Below are positions 24,430-32,283 of a DNA stretch of 39,020 nt, one piece after another. The notes beneath the pieces were generated by a model that saw only the letters and a program-made list of their open reading frames with translations, was not told the DNA's origin and searched no databases. Source of the DNA: Deltaproteobacteria bacterium (GTDB lineage: Bacteria > Desulfobacterota > Desulfobulbia > Desulfobulbales > Desulfurivibrionaceae); the NCBI GenBank assembly GCA_021802645.1, contig JAJZRO010000005.1, forward strand, positions 1 through 39,020, written 5' to 3'. Every line of letters begins with the position of its first letter. Within the stretch, counting starts at the first letter, position 1. The translations under genes were made by a program, and so were the position numbers.

Positions 24430-24458
24430 ATTATATGAATGGAGTCTCATTCACTAAA
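24430..24458 (-). promoter_or_regulatory. Promoter of the TetR/FadR gene
   Basis: On the minus strand a perfect TATAAT (24430-24435) follows TTTAGT (24453-24458, 3/6) at 17 nt. The spacer is the operator palindrome itself. The leader to the ATG at 24382 is about 40 nt. Confidence 0.6.
24436..24453. promoter_or_regulatory. FadR-like operator
   Basis: TGAATGGAGTCTCATTCA has perfect 6-bp arms TGAATG / CATTCA around 6 nt. From memory the Bacillus FadR consensus is TGAATGAMTANTCATTCA, which agrees in both arms and in total length. It sits exactly between the -35 and -10 of the tetR promoter, so binding would block transcription. Confidence 0.65.
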
Positions 24459-24544
24459 ATGGGTATATAGAAGGACGGCACTGGTGTGTCAAGTTGAAAA
24501 TGTATGATCGCTTCGTTTGTGCGTCTGGTTGCCCGCCTTCTTCC

Positions 24545-24574
24545 TTGACAAGCGTTGGCGGGAGCAGGTAGGTT
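24545..24574 (+). promoter_or_regulatory. purD: Probable purD promoter
   Basis: A perfect TTGACA (24545-24550) is followed after 18 nt by TAGGTT (3/6), with the start codon 68 nt downstream. The same two hexamers at the same spacing occur before the flavoprotein gene at 32110-32139. The rest of the tetR-purD gap holds the operator and CAGTGTTA twice, 18 nt apart, near 24396-24421. Confidence 0.45.
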
Positions 24575-24641
24575 GGCAGACGGGCTGGCGCCGCGCTGCC
24601 GGCCGGGTTCCCGATTGTGAAATTGTCCGGAAGGAGTGGCC

Positions 24642-25916
24642 ATGAAGATATTGGTTGTGGGTTCGGGGGGGCGCGAGCATGCCCTGGTGTGGAAGCTGCG
24701 GCAGTCGCCCCGGGTAACCGAGGTTTTTTGTGCGCCGGGCAATGCGGGGATTGCCCAGGGCGCCACCTGCGTTCCTCTGGCAGCCACCGATGTCCTCGGC
24801 CTCGCCGCCTTTGCCAAGAAGGAGGGAATCGGTCTCACCGTGATCGGCCCGGAGGCGCCGCTCACCGAGGGCATTGTCGATCATTTCCAACAGGAAGGGC
24901 TGCGCGTCTTTGGCCCTGGCAAATTGGCGGCGCAGCTTGAGGGCAGCAAGGTCTTCATGAAGGCGCTGCTCAAGAAGTATGGCATTCCTTCGGCCCAATA
25001 CGAGGTCTTTGACCAGCGCGACCAGGCGGTGGCGTACCTTGATCGCCTGACCATGCCGGTGGTGGTGAAGGCCGATGGCCTGGCCGCCGGCAAAGGGGTC
25101 ATCGTGGCCCAGACCAAGGCGGAGGCAACAGCGGCCATCGATTGTATCATGACGGAACGCGCCTTTGGCACCGCTGGCGACCGGGTGGTGATCGAGGAGT
25201 TCCTGGCCGGCGAAGAGGCCTCCTTCCTCGCGTTCACCGATGGCACCACCGTGCTGCCCTTGCCCTCCTCCCAGGATCATAAGGCGATCTTCGATAACGA
25301 CCGCGGCCCCAATACCGGCGGCATGGGCGCCTATTCACCGGCGCCGGTGGTCACCCCGGCCTTGCACGAGCAGGTGATGGCCGAGGTGATGCTGCCCACC
25401 GTCCGGGCCATGGCCGCCGAAGGCCACCCCTACAAAGGAATCCTCTATGCCGGCCTGATGATCAAGGATGGCCGCGCCAAGGTGCTCGAATTCAACTGCC
25501 GCTTCGGCGACCCGGAGGCGCAGCCGCTGCTCATGCGGCTTAAGACCGATCTGGTGGAGGTGGTCGAGGCGGCCATCGACGGCCGGCTCGATACGATCCG
25601 GCTGGCCATCGACCCGCGGCCCACGGTCTGTGTGGTCATGGCTGCCGGCGGTTATCCGGGCAGCTACGAGAAGGGCAAGATCATCAGTGGTATTGCAGCG
25701 GCCGAGGAGGTGGAGGGGGTCCAGGTCTTCCATGCCGGCACCGCGGCCCAAGACGGTAAGGTTGTTACCGCCGGCGGCCGAGTGTTGGGGGTGACCGCCA
25801 TTGCCGAGACCCTTGCCGCCGCCATCGCCAAGGCCTATGAAGCGGTGGGCCGGATCAGTTGGGACGGCTGCCAGTATCGCAAGGATATCGGCCAGAAGGC
25901 ACTGCGCCGCCAGTAA
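24642..25916 (+). CDS. purD: Phosphoribosylamine-glycine ligase
   Basis: A 424-residue ATP-grasp enzyme, second step of purine synthesis. N-terminal V-G-S-G-G-R-E-H-A-L starts the PRA-binding fold. The ATP-grasp part has V-V-K-A-D-G-L-A-A-G-K-G-V and E-E-F-L-A-G-E-E-A-S, then the D-N-D-R-G-P-N-T-G-G-M-G-A-Y-S loop and F-N-C-R-F-G-D-P-E. It is monofunctional. ATG 24642 has AAGGAG 5 nt upstream; the in-frame GTG at 24636 overlaps that site. purE follows after 19 nt. Confidence 0.97.
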   Translation: MKILVVGSGGREHALVWKLRQSPRVTEVFCAPGNAGIAQGATCVPLAATDVLGLAAFAKKEGIGLTVIGPEAPLTEGIVDHFQQEGLRVFGPGKLAAQLEGSKVFMKALLKKYGIPSAQYEVFDQRDQAVAYLDRLTMPVVVKADGLAAGKGVIVAQTKAEATAAIDCIMTERAFGTAGDRVVIEEFLAGEEASFLAFTDGTTVLPLPSSQDHKAIFDNDRGPNTGGMGAYSPAPVVTPALHEQVMAEVMLPTVRAMAAEGHPYKGILYAGLMIKDGRAKVLEFNCRFGDPEAQPLLMRLKTDLVEVVEAAIDGRLDTIRLAIDPRPTVCVVMAAGGYPGSYEKGKIISGIAAAEEVEGVQVFHAGTAAQDGKVVTAGGRVLGVTAIAETLAAAIAKAYEAVGRISWDGCQYRKDIGQKALRRQ

Positions 25917-25935
25917 ACATCAGGGAGGAGACGCG

Positions 25936-26421
25936 ATGATCAGCATCGTCATGGGCAGTGATTCGGACCTGCCGGTTCTGCAAGGCTGTATCGACACCCT
26001 GAAGGGGATGGGTATCCCCTATGAGGTCACCGTCGCTTCCGCCCACCGGACGCCGGCCAAGGCGATGCAACTCGCCGCCACCGCGCGGGAGCGCGGGGTG
26101 AAGGTGATCATCGCCGCTGCCGGCATGGCGGCGCATCTCGCCGGCGTGCTGGCTGCCCACACGACCCTGCCGGTGATCGGGGTGCCGGTGGACAGCTCGG
26201 CGCTGAACGGCCTTGACGCCCTTTTTTCCACGGTGCAGATGCCGCCCGGCATTCCGGTGGCCACCATGGCCATCGGCAAGGCCGGGGCCAAGAACGCCGC
26301 CATCTTCGCGGCGCAGATCCTCGCCACCAGCGATGCGCGTCTCGCGGAGAGGCTGGCAGCCCTCAAGGCGGAAATGGCCCGCGAGGTCGAGGAAAAGGCA
26401 AAGAAGGTCGAAGCGCTGTAG
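25936..26421 (+). CDS. purE: N5-carboxyaminoimidazole ribonucleotide mutase (class I PurE)
   Basis: A 161-residue enzyme moving the carboxyl group of N5-CAIR to make [12 protein letters not shown] is the phosphate-binding start, S-A-H-R-T-P contains the catalytic histidine, and A-A-A-G-M-A-A-H-L follows. These are class I features. Its usual partner purK was not seen here. ATG 25936 has GGAGG 7-8 nt upstream. The last 25 residues are a charged helix. It is cotranscribed with purD and the sua5-like gene. Confidence 0.96.
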   Translation: MISIVMGSDSDLPVLQGCIDTLKGMGIPYEVTVASAHRTPAKAMQLAATARERGVKVIIAAAGMAAHLAGVLAAHTTLPVIGVPVDSSALNGLDALFSTVQMPPGIPVATMAIGKAGAKNAAIFAAQILATSDARLAERLAALKAEMAREVEEKAKKVEAL

Positions 26422-26461
26422 GTTGCACGAGGCGGCAACGCAAGTAGCCAAGGGCCGTGTC

Positions 26462-27085
26462 GTGAAGTCTCCCCCATTCCCTCCCGAAGAGTTGGCAAAG
26501 GCCCTGGCCGTGATCAGGGCCGGTGGCGTGGTCGCCTTCCCGACCGAGACCTATTACGGCTTGGCGGTGGACCCGTTCAATCCCGAGGCCCTCTCCCGGC
26601 TCTTTGCCTTGAAGCACCGGCCACCCGACAAGCCGGTCCTGACCCTGATCGAAAGGCGAGAGCAGCTGGCGCTCCTGGCCCGGCGGGTGCCGGAGCTGTA
26701 TCCGCCGTTGATGGATGCCTTCTGGCCGGGGCCGCTCACCTTGGTTTTCGAGGCCGTTCCGGCGCTCCCCGCGCTGCTTACCGGCTCCACCGGCACCATC
26801 GGCGTCCGGATCTCCTCCCATCCCATTGCCCGTCGTTTGGTCGCCGCTGCCGGCCAGCCGCTCACCGCCACCAGCGCCAACTATTCCGGCCAACCTCCAG
26901 CCGTCTCCCCGGCAGAGGTAATGGCGCAGTTTGGACCGAGGGTGGATTTCGTCGTCCAGGGCGGCAGCACTCCGGGCGGCGGGGGCTCCACGCTGGTGGG
27001 GCTGTCGGGTAACGACCTCGTCGAGTTGCGCTCCGGCGTCATCCCCTTTGCCGCGATTCTCGACCAGGCACGCAAGCGGGTCTGA
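26462..27085 (+). CDS. tsaC: Threonylcarbamoyl-AMP synthase (Sua5/YrdC/TsaC)
   Basis: A 207-residue enzyme making threonylcarbamoyl-AMP for tRNA t6A37. The YrdC signature is [11 protein letters not shown] near residue 26 with K-H-R-P-P-D-K-P-V after it, and the nucleotide site S-A-N-Y-S-G is at about 140. It has no long Sua5 C-terminal domain. I chose GTG 26462 (AAGGG upstream); a TTG at 26423 next to the purE stop is possible. A tsaE gene, acting in the same pathway, lies at 30281-30763. Confidence 0.92.
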   Translation: MKSPPFPPEELAKALAVIRAGGVVAFPTETYYGLAVDPFNPEALSRLFALKHRPPDKPVLTLIERREQLALLARRVPELYPPLMDAFWPGPLTLVFEAVPALPALLTGSTGTIGVRISSHPIARRLVAAAGQPLTATSANYSGQPPAVSPAEVMAQFGPRVDFVVQGGSTPGGGGSTLVGLSGNDLVELRSGVIPFAAILDQARKRV

Positions 27086-27149
27086 TCCTTCCCAGAGAGG
27101 TTTCGCCCTTTTTTACGATTGCCCTTCTGGCACCATCACCAGATAACAA

Positions 27150-27179
27150 TTGCCGTGGGTGCGGCAAGTTTGCTATCAT
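27150..27179 (+). promoter_or_regulatory. Sigma70 promoter for the signalling group
   Basis: TTGCCG (4/6) and TATCAT (5/6) with an 18-nt spacer, 74 nt before the Hpt protein start. Confidence 0.5.
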
Positions 27180-27252
27180 CTGGGGAAGAATTCCGAGGCG
27201 TCCGGCTGCGGGGGGTGCGGCGGAACGGCTTGCAACCCCATGGGGAACGGCG

Positions 27253-27579
27253 ATGACGGATTTACAGTGGGATAGAAAATTTGCCTTGGAGCAGGCCGGC
27301 GGGGATGAAGAGATTCTGGCGGAACTGCTGGAGTTGTTTCGTCACTCTGCCCGTGCCGACCTGGAAAAAATTAAGGACGGCGTGGCGAAAAACGATCCCG
27401 TGGCGATGGGCGAAGCGGCCCATAGCATCAAAGGCGCGGCTGCAAGCCTCGGCGTGGAGGCGGTCCGGCGGGTGGCTTACGAAATCGAGAAGGCCGGCCG
27501 TGGCGGTGATTTGTCGGGAGCTTCGCAGCAGGTGCCCTCCCTGGAAGAATTGCTCTGCCAACTCGAGTCCATGAAGTAG
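27253..27579 (+). CDS. Stand-alone Hpt phosphotransfer protein
   Basis: A 108-residue four-helix protein with the histidine phosphotransfer motif A-A-H-S-I-K-G-A-A-A-S-L-G; the phosphorylated residue is His57. It would shuttle phosphate between the receiver of a hybrid kinase and a distant response regulator. The next genes are an HDOD protein and a hybrid histidine kinase on the same strand, which makes a local phosphorelay likely. ATG 27253 has only GGGGAA upstream, a modest site. Confidence 0.88.
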   Translation: MTDLQWDRKFALEQAGGDEEILAELLELFRHSARADLEKIKDGVAKNDPVAMGEAAHSIKGAAASLGVEAVRRVAYEIEKAGRGGDLSGASQQVPSLEELLCQLESMK

Positions 27580-27654
27580 CGAGTCGAGGCGCCAACCGCA
27601 TGGGTATCCTCGGGATACCGCGGGATGTCGGTGGCGCGTGGGGAGCACATCACG

Positions 27655-28497
27655 ATGATGACCGCCAAGGATATTGTCAAGAAGTACAGCGACACCAAGA
27701 CGTTGCCCCACGTGGCGATCAAGGTAAGCCAGCTCGTCAACGACGAGCGGAGCACGATGCATGATTTCGAGGAGATCATCAAGCTCGATCCCGTGCTGGT
27801 TACCCGGTTGCTGCGCCTGGTGAACAGCCCTTATTTTGGCCTCGTGCAGAAGGTGGAATCGATCACCAAGGCCGTGGTTTTCTGCGGCATGAAGCAGTTG
27901 CGCAACCTGGTGGCAGTGGAGGCCCTGCGGCAGATGTTTCACGGTGGCGACGAGCAGTTTTCCCGGGAAAAGCTCTGGCTTCATTCCGCCACCGTCGCCA
28001 TCCTGGCCGAGATGATCGCCAAGCGTATCTTTGGCTTCGCGGCCGAGGACATCTTTTTGGCCGGCATTGTCCACGACATTGGTCTGGTGGCCGAAGACCA
28101 GGTGGCCGGGGAAGCGCTGCGCAAGGCGGCCAAGGCGGTCCAGCAGGGCAAGGGCGAGCTGATCCAGTGCGAACAGGAGGCGATCGGCACCGACCACTGC
28201 GAGGTGGGGGTGACATTGGCCCGGGACTGGAAGCTGCCGGACGAGGTGTTGAAGGCGATCAAGTATCATCATGACTCCAGCCGTAAATTCCCGTTGCAAA
28301 GCATCACCAGCATTATCCAGCTGGCCGAGTTCATGGCCGCCAAGATGCAGTATTCTCCCGTCCCCCATGCACCGGTGCCAGCCTTGTCGGAGTCTCTTGC
28401 CCGCCATGTGAAGAACATGATGGCCAACTATCGGGTCATCGTGCGCGATTTGCCAAGCGAGATGGCCAAGGCCAGGGAACTCTACCAGATCGAATAG
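27655..28497 (+). CDS. HDOD domain protein
   Basis: A 280-residue protein with one HDOD domain (about residues 10-205): L-P-H-V-A-I-K-V near the start, L-D-P-V-L-V-T-R-L-L-R-L-V-N-S-P-Y-F-G as the signature, and F-L-A-G-I-V-H-D-I-G near 140. HDOD proteins regulate signalling, motility or development and usually lack HD hydrolase activity. There is no receiver or GGDEF domain attached. GGGGAG 9 nt upstream favours ATG 27655; an earlier ATG at 27625 is possible. It lies between Hpt and kinase genes (75 and 6 nt gaps). Confidence 0.88.
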   Translation: MMTAKDIVKKYSDTKTLPHVAIKVSQLVNDERSTMHDFEEIIKLDPVLVTRLLRLVNSPYFGLVQKVESITKAVVFCGMKQLRNLVAVEALRQMFHGGDEQFSREKLWLHSATVAILAEMIAKRIFGFAAEDIFLAGIVHDIGLVAEDQVAGEALRKAAKAVQQGKGELIQCEQEAIGTDHCEVGVTLARDWKLPDEVLKAIKYHHDSSRKFPLQSITSIIQLAEFMAAKMQYSPVPHAPVPALSESLARHVKNMMANYRVIVRDLPSEMAKARELYQIE

Positions 28498-28503
28498 CCG
28501 TCC

Positions 28504-30252
28504 ATGATGACCGATCCGACCTTCGACAACGTTTTTGATGAGCTGGTGGCGCAAAACGAGCGCCAGCAGGTCTTTCTGCGTTTGCTGGCGGGCTTGCTGC
28601 CCGGGGTCGGTTTGCGGCTGCTGTTGGTCGATGGTTCGACGGTGGTTGCCGGTGCGGCGCTAGCCCTTCGCCCCGAGCGGGAAAAGAAGCTGCTGGAAAG
28701 TGCCCGCAAGCGGGCCGGCGTGGTGGCGCTCAAGGATGGCAAGGGCGGCTGGCTCTATGCCATGGAACTGGCCGAGTTGGAAGGAGTGCTCTTTTTTGTC
28801 CTGCCCAACAAGGCGGACCTGCGGAGCCACCCCCTGGGTGAAGCCTCTGTTCACAACGGCGTGCGGCTTGCGCTCATGATGCAGGAGCAGGAGGAGCTCC
28901 ATGCGCAAAAGGAGCAGTTTGTCCGCCAGATCGGCATGCTGAAACAGCAGCATGGCAAGCTGATCGAGGATAACTACCGCCAATATCGGCTCAACCAGGA
29001 AAAGGACAAGGAATACGCCAAGCGGCTGGAAAGTGAGATCTCGCAGCAGACGGCGGAGTTGCGGGAGGCCAATGCCAGGCTGGCGGAGATCAGCCGTTTG
29101 AAGAGCGATTTTCTGGCCAACATGAGCCATGAATTGCGGACGCCGATGAACGCCATCATCGGATTCACCGAGTTGCTTGCCGAGACGCAACTTACCGGCG
29201 AGCAGGGCGAATACGCCCAGACCATCCGGCAGTCGGCCTCCAGCCTGCTTTCTCTCATCAACGATATCCTCGACCTCGCCAAGATCGAGGCGGGCAAGCT
29301 TGAACTCGACCCGCAGCCCTTCGATCTGCCTGAAATCATGAAGAACGTGGCGGCCATGTTCAAAATTCCGGCCCACGCCAAGGGAGTGGAGGTTTTTTGG
29401 AGTTTTGATAAGCGCGTGCCGGCGCAGGTGTGGGGCGACGGCAACCGGCTGCGGCAGATCCTGGTCAACCTGGCCGGCAATGCCATGAAATTTACGGAAA
29501 GGGGCCGGATCGACATTGTGGTCGAGTGCATCAAGGAGACGGAGCAGGGAGTGCTGGCCACCTTCGCGGTGCGGGACACGGGGATCGGCATTCCCGAGGC
29601 GCGGCGTCAGGCGATTTTTGAAAAGTTTACCCAGGCGGACGGTTCCACCACCCGCAAATACGGCGGTACCGGGCTGGGGCTTGCCATCTGCCAACAGCTG
29701 GTGGCCTTGATGGGCGGCGAGATCGCGGTGGAGAGCGAGGTCGGCAAGGGCAGCACCTTTCTGTTCACCATTCCCCTGGTGGCCGCCCGCGAACCGGTCA
29801 AGATCGCAGAGACTGACGGCGCCGGCAAGAACGCGGCCGCCAGTCCCGTTGCCACCTCCATTCTGCTGGTGGAGGACAACATCGTCAACCAGAAGCTCGC
29901 CAGTATCCTGCTCTCCCGCCAGGGGTTGCAGGTCGGGCTGGCGGCCGACGGCGTCGAGGCCCTGGCGCAGCTCAAGACTCAGGAGTTCGACCTGGTGCTG
30001 ATGGACGTGCAGATGCCCAACATGGACGGCCTTACGGCTACCCGCAAGATCCGGGAGATCGAGGCGGATCCGGCGGCGCGGCGGGAATATGCCAGCCTGC
30101 GCAACCGGGAGACCCCGTTGCGGATTATCGGGCTTACGGCCCACGCCCGCAGGGAAGACGAGCAGGCGTGCTACGAGTCAGGCATGAACGGCTTTCTTAC
30201 CAAGCCCATTGTCAAGGACAAGTTGATCGCTGCCCTGACCGCGGTGCAGTAG
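28504..30252 (+). CDS. Cytoplasmic hybrid histidine kinase
   Basis: A 582-residue sensor kinase without membrane segments. Residues 1-125 are an unidentified input domain, and 125-200 are a coiled coil. HisKA has [12 protein letters not shown] with His209 as phosphorylation site. HATPase has the N box G-N-A-M-K-F-T, G1 D-T-G-I-G-I and G2 G-T-G-L-G-L. From about 450 there is a receiver with V-L-M-D-V-Q-M-P and Asp501. It starts 6 nt after the HDOD gene. With the Hpt protein upstream it gives His-Asp-His; the final response regulator is not in the window. Confidence 0.93.
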   Translation: MMTDPTFDNVFDELVAQNERQQVFLRLLAGLLPGVGLRLLLVDGSTVVAGAALALRPEREKKLLESARKRAGVVALKDGKGGWLYAMELAELEGVLFFVLPNKADLRSHPLGEASVHNGVRLALMMQEQEELHAQKEQFVRQIGMLKQQHGKLIEDNYRQYRLNQEKDKEYAKRLESEISQQTAELREANARLAEISRLKSDFLANMSHELRTPMNAIIGFTELLAETQLTGEQGEYAQTIRQSASSLLSLINDILDLAKIEAGKLELDPQPFDLPEIMKNVAAMFKIPAHAKGVEVFWSFDKRVPAQVWGDGNRLRQILVNLAGNAMKFTERGRIDIVVECIKETEQGVLATFAVRDTGIGIPEARRQAIFEKFTQADGSTTRKYGGTGLGLAICQQLVALMGGEIAVESEVGKGSTFLFTIPLVAAREPVKIAETDGAGKNAAASPVATSILLVEDNIVNQKLASILLSRQGLQVGLAADGVEALAQLKTQEFDLVLMDVQMPNMDGLTATRKIREIEADPAARREYASLRNRETPLRIIGLTAHARREDEQACYESGMNGFLTKPIVKDKLIAALTAVQ

Positions 30253-30280
30253 AAGCCGTAGCCATCGTGACTGGCGGCTG

Positions 30281-30763
30281 CTAGGAGAATTCGCCGGCGA
30301 GTATCGTCAGTCGTCCGCGCCAGCGGTCACCAAAGGCGGTGAGCGTCGCCTCCCGGCTGGTCGGCCCGTTGACCGTCAGTTCCAACTGGAGCCGCTCCGT
30401 CGGCATGAGGGAGCCCAGACGGTCCGGCCATTCGATCACGCAGAGCCCCTCGCCTTCAAGGTATTCTTCCACCCCCAGTTCCAGCAACTCTTCTTCCCCG
30501 CCCAGCCGGTAGAAATCCATGTGATAGAGGGGGAGACGCCCTGGGTACTCATGGAGCAGGCCGAAGGTCGGACTGGTGATGTAGTGGTCCGCCGGCACCG
30601 CCAGTCCTTTGCCGATGGCCTGGGTCAGGGTGGTTTTGCCGGCCCCGAGGTCGCCGCTTAAGGTGATGATGTCGCCGGGCGCGGCCAATTCCCCGAGGCG
30701 TTGACCGAGCTTGCAGGTGGTCGCCAGGTCGGGCAGGGCGACGTGCAGTGGCAGGCCGGCCAT
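30281..30763 (-). CDS. tsaE: tRNA t6A biosynthesis ATPase TsaE
   Basis: A 160-residue ATPase of the TsaBDE complex that completes threonylcarbamoylation of tRNA. Walker A is G-D-L-G-A-G-K-T-T-L near residue 37, then S-P-T-F-G-L-L-H-E-Y, H-M-D-F-Y-R-L and V-I-E-W-P-D-R, all typical of TsaE. The ATG at 30763 lies 1 nt after the stop of the diheme protein gene (TGAGATG), so translation is coupled. The longer open frame upstream is a shadow of that gene. It converges with the kinase gene. Confidence 0.93.
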   Translation of the reverse strand: MAGLPLHVALPDLATTCKLGQRLGELAAPGDIITLSGDLGAGKTTLTQAIGKGLAVPADHYITSPTFGLLHEYPGRLPLYHMDFYRLGGEEELLELGVEEYLEGEGLCVIEWPDRLGSLMPTERLQLELTVNGPTSREATLTAFGDRWRGRLTILAGEFS

Positions 30764-30764
30764 C

Positions 30765-31031
30765 TCAGGTGCGTTTGTGGCAGAGGAGGCAGCGGTATTT
30801 GGGCGGATGATTGGCCGGCAGGGGCGCCGTTCCCTGCGGTTGATGGCACTCCTCGCAGAATTTCTCCGCGGCCTTCTTGTCCATGGCAAAGAAGCGTTCA
30901 TGGTCGGGATTGTGGGGCAGCTTCTTGGTGCTCTCCGGCGGCGCATGCAACAAAAAGAAGAGGATCGCGGCGCCGCTGGCCAGGAAGAGCAGATGGAACC
31001 ACCAGTTCTTTGTTTGCTTCGGTTCGTCCAT
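30765..31031 (-). CDS. Membrane-anchored diheme c-type mini-cytochrome
   Basis: An 88-residue protein with one N-terminal transmembrane anchor (about residues 11-27, F-H-L-L-F-L-A-S-G-A-A-I-L-F-F-L-L) and two heme c attachment motifs, C-E-E-C-H and C-L-L-C-H, 19 residues apart. The soluble part should lie in the periplasm. It probably carries electrons, but its partner is unknown. It lies 11 nt after the geranylgeranyl-reductase-like flavoprotein and immediately before tsaE in one operon. Confidence 0.85.
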   Translation of the reverse strand: MDEPKQTKNWWFHLLFLASGAAILFFLLHAPPESTKKLPHNPDHERFFAMDKKAAEKFCEECHQPQGTAPLPANHPPKYRCLLCHKRT

Positions 31032-31042
31032 AGGGTTCTCCG

Positions 31043-32068
31043 TCAGCCGCCCAATTCCAGGGCGGTGTGGTTGAACATGCGGCAGCGCAGGGCGGTCACC
31101 AGGGTTTCCAGGACCAGGGTGCAGGTCCAGCGGTGGTGGCCGGCCAGGGTCAGAACCCGCTCATGGAGGCGGTGTTGCCTGAGCAGCGCGGCGAGCCGCT
31201 GGTCCGTGTAAGCGGGGTCCAGAATGGTCCGAGCCGCAATTTCTCCGGAGAGCAGGGCACCATAGATGCCCTCGCCGGTGAGCCCGGAGGCGAGACCGGC
31301 GGCGTCCCCGATCAGGAAGACCTTGCCGAAGTGCCATCCCCGGTAGTCGAAGTTGATGCGGGCCGCCCGGGGCGGTGCCGATGAGAGATCAATACCACAT
31401 TGTTCTGCAAAGTGGTGCAACTTTTCCTGGAGTCGGTGGGGCGGCAGATTGCCGTTGGCGCTGTAGATGCCGACGGAGCCGCTTTCCCGGTGCGGGAAGA
31501 TCCAGGCATAGCCGTTGCCGAAGTGGCGCGGGTTGAGATGCCAGGCCATGTCCGCAAAGGTACCGGGGAGTTGATGATGCAGGCCGATGCCGAAGCGCTC
31601 GACTGGGAGTCCGAGGTGCCTGCGGACCAGGGAGGAACTGCCGTCCGCCCCCACGAGATACTCATGGCGGAAGGAGCCGTGGGTGGTATGAACGCCGGCG
31701 TGGTCGATGGTTTGCGCGGCGACGCCGGTCATGATGGTGACCCCCGCCGCTGTCGCCTCCTGGGCCATCCACTGCCCCAGCTTTTCCCGGTTTACCGTGC
31801 AGACCATGGGCTCCGGCGCGGTGAGTTCCAGCCGTTGCCAGCCGCTCTCGATCTGTTGCCGGGCGAATTGGCGTTCGATCAGGGCCGGCGGTACGGCGAG
31901 CAGGGCAAGGGTGCTGGCCGGCACTCCGCCGGCGCATACCTTGGGGCCGATGCGCGGCTGGCGTTCGAGCAGCAATACCGAGCGGCCGGCTCTGGCCAGC
32001 GTGGTGGCGCAGGCAAGACCCGCCGGGCCCGCCCCGATGACAATGGTGTGGAAGGAGGTCTTGGGCAT
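31043..32068 (-). CDS. Geranylgeranyl-reductase-family FAD-dependent oxidoreductase
   Basis: A 341-residue flavoprotein. The N-terminal dinucleotide motif is V-I-G-A-G-P-A-G-L-A. K-V-C-A-G-G-V-P near residue 45 is the family-specific loop, L-V-G-A-D-G-S-S-S-L-V-R lies mid-protein, and V-F-L-I-G-D-A-A-G-L-A-S is the second FAD motif. Members reduce isoprenoid double bonds, for example in quinones or lipids. The substrate here is unknown; the diheme protein downstream could be redox-linked. I chose ATG 32068; the frame upstream to TTG 32098 lacks similarity. Confidence 0.88.
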   Translation of the reverse strand: MPKTSFHTIVIGAGPAGLACATTLARAGRSVLLLERQPRIGPKVCAGGVPASTLALLAVPPALIERQFARQQIESGWQRLELTAPEPMVCTVNREKLGQWMAQEATAAGVTIMTGVAAQTIDHAGVHTTHGSFRHEYLVGADGSSSLVRRHLGLPVERFGIGLHHQLPGTFADMAWHLNPRHFGNGYAWIFPHRESGSVGIYSANGNLPPHRLQEKLHHFAEQCGIDLSSAPPRAARINFDYRGWHFGKVFLIGDAAGLASGLTGEGIYGALLSGEIAARTILDPAYTDQRLAALLRQHRLHERVLTLAGHHRWTCTLVLETLVTALRCRMFNHTALELGG

Positions 32069-32103
32069 CGTGGTTTTCCGACAAGAGCAGGCAATCAATC
32101 CGA

Positions 32104-32120
32104 GCGACTAACCTAGTCGC
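32104..32120. promoter_or_regulatory. Palindromic operator candidate at the flavoprotein promoter
   Basis: GCGACTAACCTAGTCGC: perfect 7-bp arms around ACC. It covers the -10 hexamer of the minus-strand promoter, the typical place for a repressor site. Confidence 0.4.
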
Positions 32121-32139
32121 CGACTTCCCCTGCTGTCAA
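32110..32139 (-). promoter_or_regulatory. Promoter for flavoprotein-cytochrome-tsaE operon
   Basis: On the minus strand a perfect TTGACA is followed after 18 nt by TAGGTT, the same pair and spacing as before purD. The start codon lies about 42 nt downstream. The rest of the 215-nt divergent gap before the M23 gene holds no clear plus-strand promoter. Confidence 0.5.
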
Positions 32140-32283
32140 GCAGCAAATCGCCGCCGGATACCACTATCCTTTTGGCGGTCGGCATGGTAGATTAGTGGCG
32201 TTTGCGGGCGGGGCGAATCGCCCTGCTTCCGGCCCGTCGCGGTCTGATCGTTTCCGGTGGTGGTAGCAGAGAGAGGATGGTTC

